Shown here in pieces: positions 1 to 4,910 of a stretch of 6,672 nucleotides of DNA. Origin of the DNA: an uncultured Prevotellaceae bacterium (GTDB lineage: Bacteria; Bacteroidota; Bacteroidia; Bacteroidales; Bacteroidaceae); the NCBI GenBank assembly GCA_946415695.1, contig CAMKTM010000135.1:1-6672 (forward strand), given 5' to 3'. Under the pieces are notes generated by a model. It did not search any database. It had not been told where the DNA came from and saw only the letters and a list, made by a program, of their open reading frames with translations. A program made the position numbers and the translations under genes. The first letter of the stretch is position 1. Each line of letters begins with the position of its first letter.

Positions 1-157
1 GACCCCCTCTGACTTTTGCCCTCCGTCGGGCGAAGCCCTCCCCAATTGCTCCGCTACCAACGGGCAATTGCCCTCTTGGGGGAGAAGCAATCGCTCGACA
101 AAGTCAACTTCTGTCGAGGAAAGCCTCCCCATAGAGGGGGAGGTTTGGAGAGGGTCT
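1..157. repeat. Palindromic repeat element lying in an open reading frame
   Basis: The segment is made of nested inverted repeats. GACCC-CCTCT at 1-10 is answered by AGAGGGTC at 149-156. CAATTGC at 43-49 pairs with GCAATTG at 64-70, flanked by CTCCCCAA (38-45) and TTGGGGGAG (76-84). CTCGACA at 94-100 pairs with TGTCGAG at 112-118. CCTCCCC at 124-130 pairs with GGGGAGG at 137-143. This organisation resembles dispersed, non-coding, MITE-like or REP-like elements of Prevotella and Bacteroides. The left boundary may lie outside the window. No transposase is present. The frame stays open across all of it. Confidence 0.6.
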
Positions 158-472
158 GTTCCCTTCCTCGTCTGCCCCACCGACGTCCTGTCTTCGCCCA
201 TCATCCTCGAGAATGTCCGCATCGAGACCGACACGCCGCAGACTGTTACAGCTGACGGCAAAATAATTACCGGCACCTTCCAACGGACAGGCGATGTGCC
301 TGCCTTCTCTGCCATCGTCACCGACGACCCTGATGGCATCGGGGAAGTGGAAAGTGAAAAGTTAAAAGAGAAAAATGAGGGAGCATCCTGGTACGACTTG
401 GGAGGTAGCCGCGTCCCCCTTCCCGCAAAGGGTGGCATCTACGTCACAAAAGGCAGGAGCGTCCTCAAATAA
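1..472 (+). CDS. C-terminal part of a secreted/surface protein (5' end outside window)
   Basis: The frame starting at base 2 is open from the window edge to the TAA at 470-472, so the gene begins upstream; a TTG at 68 is only an internal codon. The tail is recognisable: PFLVCPTDV, then ITGTFQ, AFSAIVTDDPDGIGEV, and a final WYDLGGSRV...GGIYVTKGRSVLK. This resembles the C-termini of large exported Prevotella and Bacteroides proteins (YDLxGRRV...KGIYIxNGKKxxx), which are thought to act in secretion or surface anchoring. About 50 codons upstream of PFLVCP come from a palindromic repeat element, and the EVESEKLKEKNEGA linker comes from a 7-nt repeat. Relatives as I remember them have a longer segment between GTF and AFxA, so this copy may be shortened or decaying. 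It ends 29 bp before the next gene, with no terminator seen. The protein's activity lies in the missing N-terminal part and cannot be named. Confidence 0.6.
   Translation, partial: TPSDFCPPSGEALPNCSATNGQLPSWGRSNRSTKSTSVEESLPIEGEVWRGSVPFLVCPTDVLSSPIILENVRIETDTPQTVTADGKIITGTFQRTGDVPAFSAIVTDDPDGIGEVESEKLKEKNEGASWYDLGGSRVPLPAKGGIYVTKGRSVLK
346..373 (+). repeat. 7-nt tandem repeat inside the coding region
   Basis: There are four consecutive imperfect units of period 7: AGTGGAA, AGTGAAA, AGTTAAA and AGAGAAA. They encode part of the charged linker EVESEKLKEKNEG between the last domain and the C-terminal WYDLGGSRV motif. Seven is not a multiple of three, so loss or gain of one unit would shift the reading frame and remove or restore the C-terminal motif. 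Confidence 0.7.
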
Positions 473-501
473 GCTGGCAGCAGAGCCTAAGGAAACACTA
501 C

Positions 502-819
502 ATGGTAAAGAAGAACAAGGTACGAATAACAGCCATTCGTCAGACGGTCTATCCTGACTTGATGGCAAGATACGAGAATCCCATCGAGCACGCCTGCGAC
601 GTCAGGGAGGGCCAGCAATGGGTTTCTATCGACGGACAAAGGCCCGAAGGCATGTGCCCCTCGGCCTGGGAGTCCATGCGCACTTTCGTGGAGTCGCTGG
701 CCAAGGGCGAAGGCAACTTCTTCGACGGCTGGATGAAGAACCCAATGAGTGCGATGATCAGTTGCAACGACGGCTTCCGGCCTTTCAGCTTCTACATCGA
801 GACAATTAAGGAAATATGA
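502..819 (+). CDS. TIGR04076 family protein of unknown function
   Basis: This 105-residue soluble protein has no signal peptide or membrane segment. The family signature is visible: an N-terminal beta strand KVRITAIRQTVYPDL (about 6-20), then EHACDVREGQ (29-38), RPEGMCPSAWESM (48-59), and a C-terminal CNDGFRPFSFYIE (88-100). Cys32, Cys52 and Cys88 fall in these conserved blocks, so metal binding or redox chemistry is conceivable but unproven. The length suits the family. The ATG at 502 follows a purine-rich TAAGGAAA (488-495) at a suitable distance. The stop codon overlaps the start of the M64 peptidase gene as ATGA, implying translational coupling and joint expression. The family has no established biochemical role that I know of, and the peptidase partnership is the only functional hint. 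Confidence 0.85.
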   Translation: MVKKNKVRITAIRQTVYPDLMARYENPIEHACDVREGQQWVSIDGQRPEGMCPSAWESMRTFVESLAKGEGNFFDGWMKNPMSAMISCNDGFRPFSFYIETIKEI

Positions 820-2063
820 GGCCAAAGAGAACACAACGACTGGCAGCAGTCTTATTGATGCTCTGCTGCGGGCTGACGGCTGGGGCGCAGACGTTTAGCG
901 AGTGGTTCGAGGATAAAACCTTGCGGCTCGACTATGTCTTTGCGGGCGATGCAAGCAAGCAGGAACTGTACGTTGACCAGCTCACGCAAATTCCGCGATG
1001 GTTCGGGCGGCGCACACGGCTGGCCGAACTGCCGTTGGCTGGCAACGGACAGGTCACGGTGCGGGCACACAACTCGCAGCAGGTCATCTACCGACACGCC
1101 TTCTCCACGCTCTTCCAGGAATGGCTGTCGACGGACGAAGCCAAGCACACGCGGCGCTCGTTCGAGAACGTCTTCCTCGTGCCCTTCCCGCGCGACACGG
1201 TCGATGTGACGGTCGAACTGTTCGACTTCCACAGCCATGTGCAGGCATCACTGACGCATACCGTTGTCCCGACCGACATTCTCATCAGTCACAAGGGAGA
1301 GCGGAACGTCTCTTCCTACATTACCCTCCAGCAGGCAGCCGACACCATGCGTTGCCTCCACATTGCCTACGTGCCAGAGGGTTACACAGCCGGTGAGATG
1401 ACGTCCTTCCTCGACCACTGCCACACGGCAATGGAGGCACTCTTCCGGCACGAGCCCTTCAAGAGTCTGCGCCACCGCTTCAACATCATCGCCCTGCTGA
1501 CACCTTCCGCCGACAGCGGCGTGAGCGACCCGGGCAAGGGCGTGTGGCTCGACACGGCCCTCGGTTCCCACTTCGACACGTTCTACAGCCAGCGATACCT
1601 CACCACGCTCCACTTGAAACGACTCCACGACCTGCTGGCCGGTACACCCTACGAGCACATCATCATCCTGGCCAATACCTCACACTATGGTGGCGGTGGC
1701 ATCTACAACTCCTACAACTTGAGCTACACCGGCGGAAAGCAGTTCGAGCCGGTCGTCGTCCATGAGTTCGGTCACTCGTTTGGTGGCTTGGGCGACGAAT
1801 ATCCCTATGGCAACGACGACCCCATGTACTTCTCCGACACGGAGCCATGGGAGCCGAACCTCACCACGAAGCACGACTTCAGCGGCAAGTGGCAGAACCT
1901 CATCGACGAAGGGCGTGCCGGCCTCGTCGAAGGCGGTGGCTACCTGTCGAAAGGTGTCTGGCGAGGTCAGGAGAACTGCCGCATGCGTACCAACGAGGAG
2001 CCCGACTTCTGTCCTGTCTGCCAGCAGGCCCTGCGGCGGCTCATCAACTTCTATACGGAATAA
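816..2063 (+). CDS. Secreted M64-family (IgA-peptidase-like) zinc metallopeptidase
   Basis: The protein has 415 residues. Residues 1-24 form a Sec signal peptide (basic MRPKRTQR, hydrophobic core, TAGAQ at the probable cleavage site), so it acts in the periplasm or outside the cell. Residues about 25-145 match an M64 N-terminal beta domain and about 150-412 the catalytic domain. The zinc motif is HEFGHSFGGLGDEY at 316-329: His316 and His320 should bind zinc, Glu317 is the general base, and the acidic D327/E328 pair likely supplies the third ligand. Upstream lies the family-like HYGGGGIYNSY. Near the C-terminus NCRMRTNEEPDFCPVC matches the conserved CRMRT...FCPVC block, which may bind metal or form disulfides. 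The family is named after an IgA-cleaving Clostridium enzyme, but most Bacteroidetes members have no known substrate, so IgA cleavage should not be assumed. The ATG lies inside the stop codon of the preceding gene (ATGA). A strong hairpin follows 13 bp after the stop. Confidence 0.9.
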   Translation: MRPKRTQRLAAVLLMLCCGLTAGAQTFSEWFEDKTLRLDYVFAGDASKQELYVDQLTQIPRWFGRRTRLAELPLAGNGQVTVRAHNSQQVIYRHAFSTLFQEWLSTDEAKHTRRSFENVFLVPFPRDTVDVTVELFDFHSHVQASLTHTVVPTDILISHKGERNVSSYITLQQAADTMRCLHIAYVPEGYTAGEMTSFLDHCHTAMEALFRHEPFKSLRHRFNIIALLTPSADSGVSDPGKGVWLDTALGSHFDTFYSQRYLTTLHLKRLHDLLAGTPYEHIIILANTSHYGGGGIYNSYNLSYTGGKQFEPVVVHEFGHSFGGLGDEYPYGNDDPMYFSDTEPWEPNLTTKHDFSGKWQNLIDEGRAGLVEGGGYLSKGVWRGQENCRMRTNEEPDFCPVCQQALRRLINFYTE

Positions 2064-2075
2064 GTCTCACAGAAC

Positions 2076-2133
2076 AAAACCGTCCGCAGCAAGGCGACAA
2101 TGCATTTGTCACCTTGCCGCGGACGGTTTTTTA
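2076..2133. terminator. Strong intrinsic terminator between convergent genes
   Basis: AAAACCGTCCGC and GCAAGG.GACAA on the left pair with TTGTC.CCTTGC and GCGGACGGTTTT on the right, around a short loop near 2101-2105. Only small bulges or mismatches interrupt the stem of over 20 bp. On the plus strand it is followed by TTTTTTATTTC, which fits termination of the peptidase transcript. On the minus strand the trailing sequence is TTTTGTTCTG, a weaker but possible terminator for the acid phosphatase gene. The phosphatase stop codon (2131-2133) lies inside the plus-strand T tract. Confidence 0.85.
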
Positions 2134-2853
2134 TTTCTTTTCTTTATCTTTCAGGCGGGCGAACTCTTTCTTTGCTTTGGCGAGCTGCTTCATAAAGTCG
2201 TCGTTGTTGAGCAGGGCAGGCAGCACCAGAGCGCCCACCATCTGTCCGGCTTTCACGTCGCTGTAGTGGTGATAGCCTACAATCCATCGGCTTTCTCCGA
2301 AGTCGAGGCCGCGCTTGTAGAGCTGGTTCTGCCTTTCGGGGTTGATGGTGGCCAGCACCATTGAGACGGCAACGCCCGTTGCGCTGTGTCCGGAGACGTA
2401 GCTGCCGTTGTTGCGCAGGTGTTCCTCTGCTTCGGGAACGGCGGTGGGCTCGTTGTAGAGGGCATAGGGCCGTGTGCGCTTGTAGAGGTTTTTTGTGCAG
2501 CGTGTGGCATAGCTACCGGCGTCCTCCTTCATCGTGTTGATGAGTTTGTAGATTTCGGGCGTGTTCTCTTTGGAGAGTGTCATGCCGAAGGCTTCCGAGA
2601 AGACTTCGAGGATGTTGTCGGTCGAGGTGTTGGCATCCTTCACGGCCTGTTTGCCGCGTTCTGTCGGGCGGAGCGTCTTGCCGTACTGGTACATGTGGAA
2701 GTCCTGTTCGAAGAGCAGGGAGCCGAAAGCAGGCGGTGGGCCGATGAATGTGGTGTCGAGCGGTGCTTCTTCCTTCTTCAGGTAGTGATTGGACTGGGCA
2801 TAAAGAACAATGCCTGCAAGCAATAATGCAATGAGGCTGATACTTTTTTTCAT
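2131..2853 (-). CDS. Class A acid phosphatase, PAP2 superfamily, exported
   Basis: This 240-residue protein has an N-terminal signal peptide (MKKSISLIALLLAGIVLYAQ, cleavage near residue 20), placing it in the periplasm. All three phosphatase motifs are present: KX6RP at 121-129 (K-NLYKRT-RP), the central GSYVSGH at 150-156, and SRX5HX3D at 188-199 (SR, His195, Asp199). His195 is the expected phosphohistidine nucleophile and His156 the acid. The order and length fit class A non-specific acid phosphatases of the PhoN type, which hydrolyse phosphomonoesters; the specific substrate cannot be told. The usual class A signature reads GSYPSGHT, and here the proline is Val153. The C-terminus is a charged lysine-rich tail. 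The start at 2853 is fixed by the signal peptide. The gene lies 103 bp downstream of the barrel-protein gene on the same strand. Confidence 0.92.
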   Translation of the reverse strand: MKKSISLIALLLAGIVLYAQSNHYLKKEEAPLDTTFIGPPPAFGSLLFEQDFHMYQYGKTLRPTERGKQAVKDANTSTDNILEVFSEAFGMTLSKENTPEIYKLINTMKEDAGSYATRCTKNLYKRTRPYALYNEPTAVPEAEEHLRNNGSYVSGHSATGVAVSMVLATINPERQNQLYKRGLDFGESRWIVGYHHYSDVKAGQMVGALVLPALLNNDDFMKQLAKAKKEFARLKDKEKK

Positions 2854-2887
2854 GGTGTGCTTTTGTTTGATTAGGTTTTATGGGTTG

Positions 2888-2895
2888 TAAAGATA
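2888..2895 (-). promoter_or_regulatory. Possible -7 element for the acid phosphatase gene
   Basis: Read on the minus strand the bases are TATCTTTA, one mismatch from the Bacteroidetes -7 consensus TAnnTTTG, about 35 nt upstream of the start codon. No TTTG lies at the expected 19-21 nt distance, where the stem of the adjacent hairpin sits. The call is weak, and readthrough from the upstream gene is the alternative. Confidence 0.35.
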
Positions 2896-2928
2896 CGGTC
2901 GGGTTCCAAATGCGTGGAGCCCGACCGT
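2895..2928. terminator. Hairpin between the barrel and phosphatase genes
   Basis: CGGTCGGG (2896-2903) pairs perfectly with CCCGACCG (2920-2927), and CCA (2906-2908) pairs with TGG (2915-2917). The stem lies 29-61 nt beyond the stop of the barrel-protein gene, read on the minus strand. The trailing minus-strand sequence TATCTTTAC is only moderately U-rich, so termination may be partial. On the plus strand the tail is better (TTTCTTGTTTTTA), although no plus-strand gene needs it. Confidence 0.5.
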
Positions 2929-2956
2929 TTCTTGTTTTTAAGGAATAATTTCCTTA

Positions 2957-3631
2957 TTAGAATACAACACCGACATTGACGCGAACGCCGCTGGTCTTGA
3001 AGTCGTGAAGGTAACTTGTGTTGGAGTAATCAACTTGTGCTAACTTCATGAAATCATAGCTCCAACCCACTCCAAAGTGGAAGTTCCAGATGTCGAAGTT
3101 ACAACCGAGCTCTGTACCCAGCTGGAAGCGGTTGCCGTCAACGCCGTTATAATCGTACCAACTCTTTTTACCATCTTTATCCCAGTAATAGTTGATTTTG
3201 AAGTTCAGACCCCAATACGGAGCAATGTAGAGTTTGGTGTTTCCAATCTTGAAGCGATAGCTTACGTCAACGGGAATGACGAAGTTGAACAGCTTGTCGC
3301 CTTCGCCGAAAGCGAAATTAGCTGCGATACCTGTTTCCAGATACAGAGGCAGGCGCTTTCCTGTCACGTTGATACCTTTCTTCCATCCTATGCCAACGCC
3401 GTGCATCATCATAGCACCGAGGTTTGTATAGTACTCGGCAACCCTAGTCGGCGCATAGCTCAAGTAGATGCGGTCGTAGTTCTTGTACTCGGGCTTCTCC
3501 TTTACGATTTGCGTCTCAACATTCGTGTAGTACTCCTTTTCGTTCTGGACTCTTTGGCTTTGGTAATCCTGAGCGTTTGCCACCGTGCTTGCGAACAAAG
3601 CAACGACAGCCAGTGATAATACTTTCTTCAT
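2957..3631 (-). CDS. Small outer-membrane beta-barrel protein, function unknown
   Basis: The protein has 224 residues. A clear signal peptide ends at ANAQ (about residue 20). A charged, tyrosine-rich stretch (about 22-65, with EKEYYTNVETQ and KEKPEYKNYDR) precedes a series of amphipathic beta strands with alternating aromatic and polar residues, such as LPLYLETGIAANFAF, FNFVIPVDVSYRFKI, LYIAPYWGLNFKINYYW and FHFGVGWSYDF. It ends in VRVNVGVVF with a terminal phenylalanine, the usual barrel C-terminus recognised by the outer-membrane assembly machinery. The size suggests eight strands, as in OmpA/OmpW-like or porin-family barrels. No periplasmic peptidoglycan-binding domain is present. A well-formed promoter lies 50-85 bp upstream, so the gene probably starts its own transcript, possibly reading into the phosphatase gene. 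Substrate and role are unknown. Confidence 0.8.
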   Translation of the reverse strand: MKKVLSLAVVALFASTVANAQDYQSQRVQNEKEYYTNVETQIVKEKPEYKNYDRIYLSYAPTRVAEYYTNLGAMMMHGVGIGWKKGINVTGKRLPLYLETGIAANFAFGEGDKLFNFVIPVDVSYRFKIGNTKLYIAPYWGLNFKINYYWDKDGKKSWYDYNGVDGNRFQLGTELGCNFDIWNFHFGVGWSYDFMKLAQVDYSNTSYLHDFKTSGVRVNVGVVF

Positions 3632-3682
3632 GCTTGTAACTTTTTTAGGTTTAACAAAAATGTTTATTTGCTTTATTTAACG

Positions 3683-3714
3683 CAAAATTAGGCAAAATCT
3701 CTTAATCCACCAAA
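3683..3714 (-). promoter_or_regulatory. Bacteroidetes-type promoter of the barrel-protein gene
   Basis: Read on the minus strand, TTTG (3714-3711), a 20-nt spacer and TAATTTTG (3690-3683) match the consensus TTTG-N19-21-TAnnTTTG exactly. The predicted transcript starts near 3676 and has an A/U-rich leader of about 45 nt with no Shine-Dalgarno sequence. Confidence 0.85.
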
Positions 3715-4019
3715 TAATTTAATAAAAAATATACAAATACTGACGATTTTCGTGGCAATGGAGCACGAGAATTGCATGAAACCAACAAGAAGGCCGAACC
3801 TTTGCCGCCAAAAAGGCGTGCCGTGTTTTCCGGAAAGGCGTGCCTCGTTGACAATAAGAGCGTGCCTCGTTTGCCATAAAGGCACGCTCTTATTTTAACA
3901 TTACGGGGCGAATTGACAATCAAGGCTTTGGCGGAGTGCTTTTGTGGTCGCGGAAATGGCCCCTGCCCGTCTCTTTTTGACAAAAAACTCATTTAATATA
4001 AGAAAAAAGGGGGAAAATG
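3715..4019. other. Intergenic stretch without a convincing gene
   Basis: Between the barrel-gene promoter and the rpmB promoter lie about 300 bases. Frames on the minus strand (3702-3992 and 3688-3885) are open but have no start context, no recognisable domain, and consist largely of translated 22-nt repeat units. Apart from the array and hairpin, I see A/T-rich flanks and no further structure. Confidence 0.6.
3793..3896 (+). repeat. 22-nt periodic array ending in a strong hairpin
   Basis: GGCGTGCC at 3815 and 3837 and AGCGTGCC at 3859 are spaced exactly 22 nt apart. The next unit, at 3881, carries the inverted form GGCACGCT. A degenerate unit may precede at 3793. The last two units form a perfect 14-bp stem: AATAAGAGCGTGCC (3853-3866) with GGCACGCTCTTATT (3881-3894) around a 14-nt loop, followed by TTAACA. 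The array sits between two divergent promoters. The repeats are too short and too variable between cores to be CRISPR. Confidence 0.7.
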
Positions 4020-4050
4020 CTTGGCGAAAAGAAAAAATGTCGTACCTTTG
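4020..4050 (+). promoter_or_regulatory. Promoter of the rpmB-rpmG-DUF4295 operon
   Basis: CTTG (4020-4023), a 19-nt A-rich spacer and TACCTTTG (4043-4050) match the Bacteroidetes consensus, with one mismatch in the -33 box. Transcription should start near 4056, leaving a leader of about 50 nt before the rpmB ATG. Confidence 0.85.
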
Positions 4051-4070
4051 CAGCCGGTTTGGAAAAAGTC

Positions 4071-4086
4071 GTCTATTGGAATAGAC
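4071..4086 (+). promoter_or_regulatory. Small hairpin in the rpmB leader
   Basis: GTCTAT (4071-4076) pairs with ATAGAC (4081-4086) around the loop TGGA. AGTC at 4067-4070 can pair alternatively with GACT at 4084-4087. The hairpin lies 19 nt before the rpmB start in the predicted leader. It may be a ribosomal-protein autoregulatory site or simply an mRNA-stabilising structure. Confidence 0.4.
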
Positions 4087-4105
4087 TAAAAAGAGAAAAT
4101 TAGAA

Positions 4106-4366
4106 ATGGCTAAGATTTGTCAAATTACCGGTAAGAAGGCCATGATTGGCAACAACGTGTCACACTCCAAGCGTCGCACGAAAAGGACTTTCGACGTGAA
4201 CCTTTTCACCAAGAAGTTCTACTATGTGGAAGAGGACTGCTGGATCAGTTTGAGCATCAGCGCTTCCGGTCTGCGCTACATCAATAAGGTAGGACTCGAC
4301 GCTGCTCTGAAGAATGCAGTGGCTCAGGGTTATTGTGATTGGAAAGACATTCGTGTAATCGGCTAA
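4106..4366 (+). CDS. rpmB: 50S ribosomal protein L28 (bL28)
   Basis: This 86-residue basic protein of the large ribosomal subunit is recognised by KICQITGKKAMIGNNVSHSKRRTKRTFDVNL at its N-terminus, a near-textbook L28 sequence of Bacteroidetes type, followed by FYYVEEDCWISLSISASGLRYINKVGLDAAL. Only one cysteine (Cys5) lies in the N-terminal region where zinc-binding L28 forms carry a CxxC, so this is a zinc-independent form. The ATG at 4106 follows an A-rich leader (AGAAAATTAGAA) without a Shine-Dalgarno sequence, normal for this phylum. It is the first gene of a three-gene ribosomal operon with its own promoter. A 107-bp spacer rich in repeats separates it from rpmG. Confidence 0.97.
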   Translation: MAKICQITGKKAMIGNNVSHSKRRTKRTFDVNLFTKKFYYVEEDCWISLSISASGLRYINKVGLDAALKNAVAQGYCDWKDIRVIG

Positions 4367-4374
4367 ACAATTAA

Positions 4375-4414
4375 AGATTTAAGGATTTGAGGATTTGAGG
4401 ATTTGAGGATTTGC
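4375..4414 (+). repeat. 8-nt tandem repeat in the rpmB-rpmG spacer
   Basis: GGATTTGA occurs at 4383, 4391 and 4399, then GGATTTGC at 4407. A degenerate unit AGATTTAA precedes at 4375. All five units keep an exact 8-nt register. Confidence 0.85.
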
Positions 4415-4432
4415 ACCTTGCGTCTCTCCTAT

Positions 4433-4460
4433 AATCATTAAATCAAAAATCATTAAATCA
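4433..4460 (+). repeat. 13-nt direct repeat before rpmG
   Basis: AATCATTAAATCA occurs at 4433-4445 and again at 4448-4460, ending 13 bases before the rpmG start. It keeps the region before the start codon A/U-rich and unstructured, which may help initiation without a Shine-Dalgarno sequence. Confidence 0.75.
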
Positions 4461-4473
4461 TAAAATCTAAGTT

Positions 4474-4662
4474 ATGGCAAAGAAAGTAAAAGGCAACAGA
4501 ATCCAGGTGATTCTGGAATGCACGGAGATGAAGCAGAGCGGACTGCCCGGCACATCCCGCTATATCACCACGAAGAACAGGAAGAATACTCCCGAGCGCC
4601 TTGAGCTCAAGAAGTATAACCCCATCTTGAAGAAGATGACTGTTCACAAGGAAATTAAGTAA
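4474..4662 (+). CDS. rpmG: 50S ribosomal protein L33 (bL33)
   Basis: The protein has 62 residues and is strongly basic. MAKKVKGNRIQVILECTEMK, then GTSRYITTKNRKNTPERLELKKYNP and the ending VHKEIK, are diagnostic of L33 in its Bacteroidetes form. Only Cys16 is present, so the paired CxxC motifs of zinc-binding L33 are absent and this is a zinc-independent form. L33 lies near the E site of the large subunit. The start is preceded by TAAAATCTAAGTT, the same sequence, but for one base, that precedes the next gene. The gene is second in the operon, and 67 bp of repeat-rich spacer lie before the third gene. Confidence 0.97.
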   Translation: MAKKVKGNRIQVILECTEMKQSGLPGTSRYITTKNRKNTPERLELKKYNPILKKMTVHKEIK

Positions 4663-4724
4663 TTGGACAATTGGACAAATTGACAATCGACAGTTAATTG
4701 TGAAATTGTGAAATTGTAAAATTT
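4662..4724 (+). repeat. Two successive 8-nt tandem repeats in the rpmG-DUF4295 spacer
   Basis: ATTGGACA at 4662 and 4670 is followed by degenerate units AATTGACA (4678) and ATCGACAG (4686). After TTAATTG come TGAAATTG at 4701 and 4709 and TAAAATTT at 4717. Almost the whole spacer keeps an 8-nt register, although its unit sequences differ from those in the preceding spacer. The first base overlaps the rpmG stop codon. Confidence 0.8.
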
Positions 4725-4729
4725 AAGTT

Positions 4730-4888
4730 ATGGCAAAGAAAACAGTCGCAACCCTGCAGACGGGTAAAACCGATGGCCGTTCATACACCAAGGTTATCAA
4801 GATGGTGAAGAACCCTCAGACCGGTTCCTACGCTTTCGACGAGCAGATGGTTCCCAACGAGGCCGTGAAGGATTTCTTCAAGAATTAA
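4730..4888 (+). CDS. DUF4295 protein, Bacteroidetes-specific ribosomal protein (bL38)
   Basis: This 52-residue gene is easily missed because of its size. The protein reads MAKKTVATLQTGKTDGRSYT, then KVIKMVKNPQTGSYAFDEQM and VPNEAVKDFFKN, which matches the DUF4295 family found next to rpmG across the Bacteroidetes. From memory, structural work on Flavobacterium ribosomes assigned such a protein to the large subunit as bL38; the identification here rests on sequence and position. It is small, lysine-rich, lacks signal peptide and membrane segments, and has the MAKK start typical of ribosomal proteins. The ATG at 4730 follows TAAAATTTAAGTT, nearly identical to the rpmG start region. The gene is last in the operon: a GAAA-loop terminator begins about 22 bp after the stop codon. 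Confidence 0.92.
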   Translation: MAKKTVATLQTGKTDGRSYTKVIKMVKNPQTGSYAFDEQMVPNEAVKDFFKN

Positions 4889-4910
4889 GAGTTATTGAAT
4901 GATAGTTGGA

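Noticed and set aside
68..472. A complete small gene starting at TTG 68
   Set aside because: The frame continues open to the window edge, the TTG lies inside the palindromic element, and no ribosome-binding context is present. It is better read as the end of a larger gene.
852..1658. Long open frames antisense or out of frame within the M64 peptidase gene
   Set aside because: They are shadows of a G/C-rich gene with strongly biased codons. The peptidase frame has the signal peptide and all family motifs.
2386..2826. Plus-strand frame of 146 codons opposite the acid phosphatase
   Set aside because: The minus-strand frame carries all three phosphatase motifs and a signal peptide. The plus-strand translation has none.
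3077..3616. Plus-strand frame of 179 codons opposite the barrel protein
   Set aside because: It is hydrophobic only as a mirror of the barrel gene. It has no promoter or start context, whereas the minus frame has a signal peptide and a consensus promoter.
3815..3894. CRISPR array
   Set aside because: The conserved cores are only 8 nt with a 22-nt period, the last core is inverted, and the segments between cores resemble each other. No cas gene is present.
3702..3992. Open frames on the minus strand (3702-3992 and 3688-3885) in the intergenic region
   Set aside because: They translate the 22-nt repeat units and run across the barrel-gene promoter area. No domain, signal or start context supports a gene.
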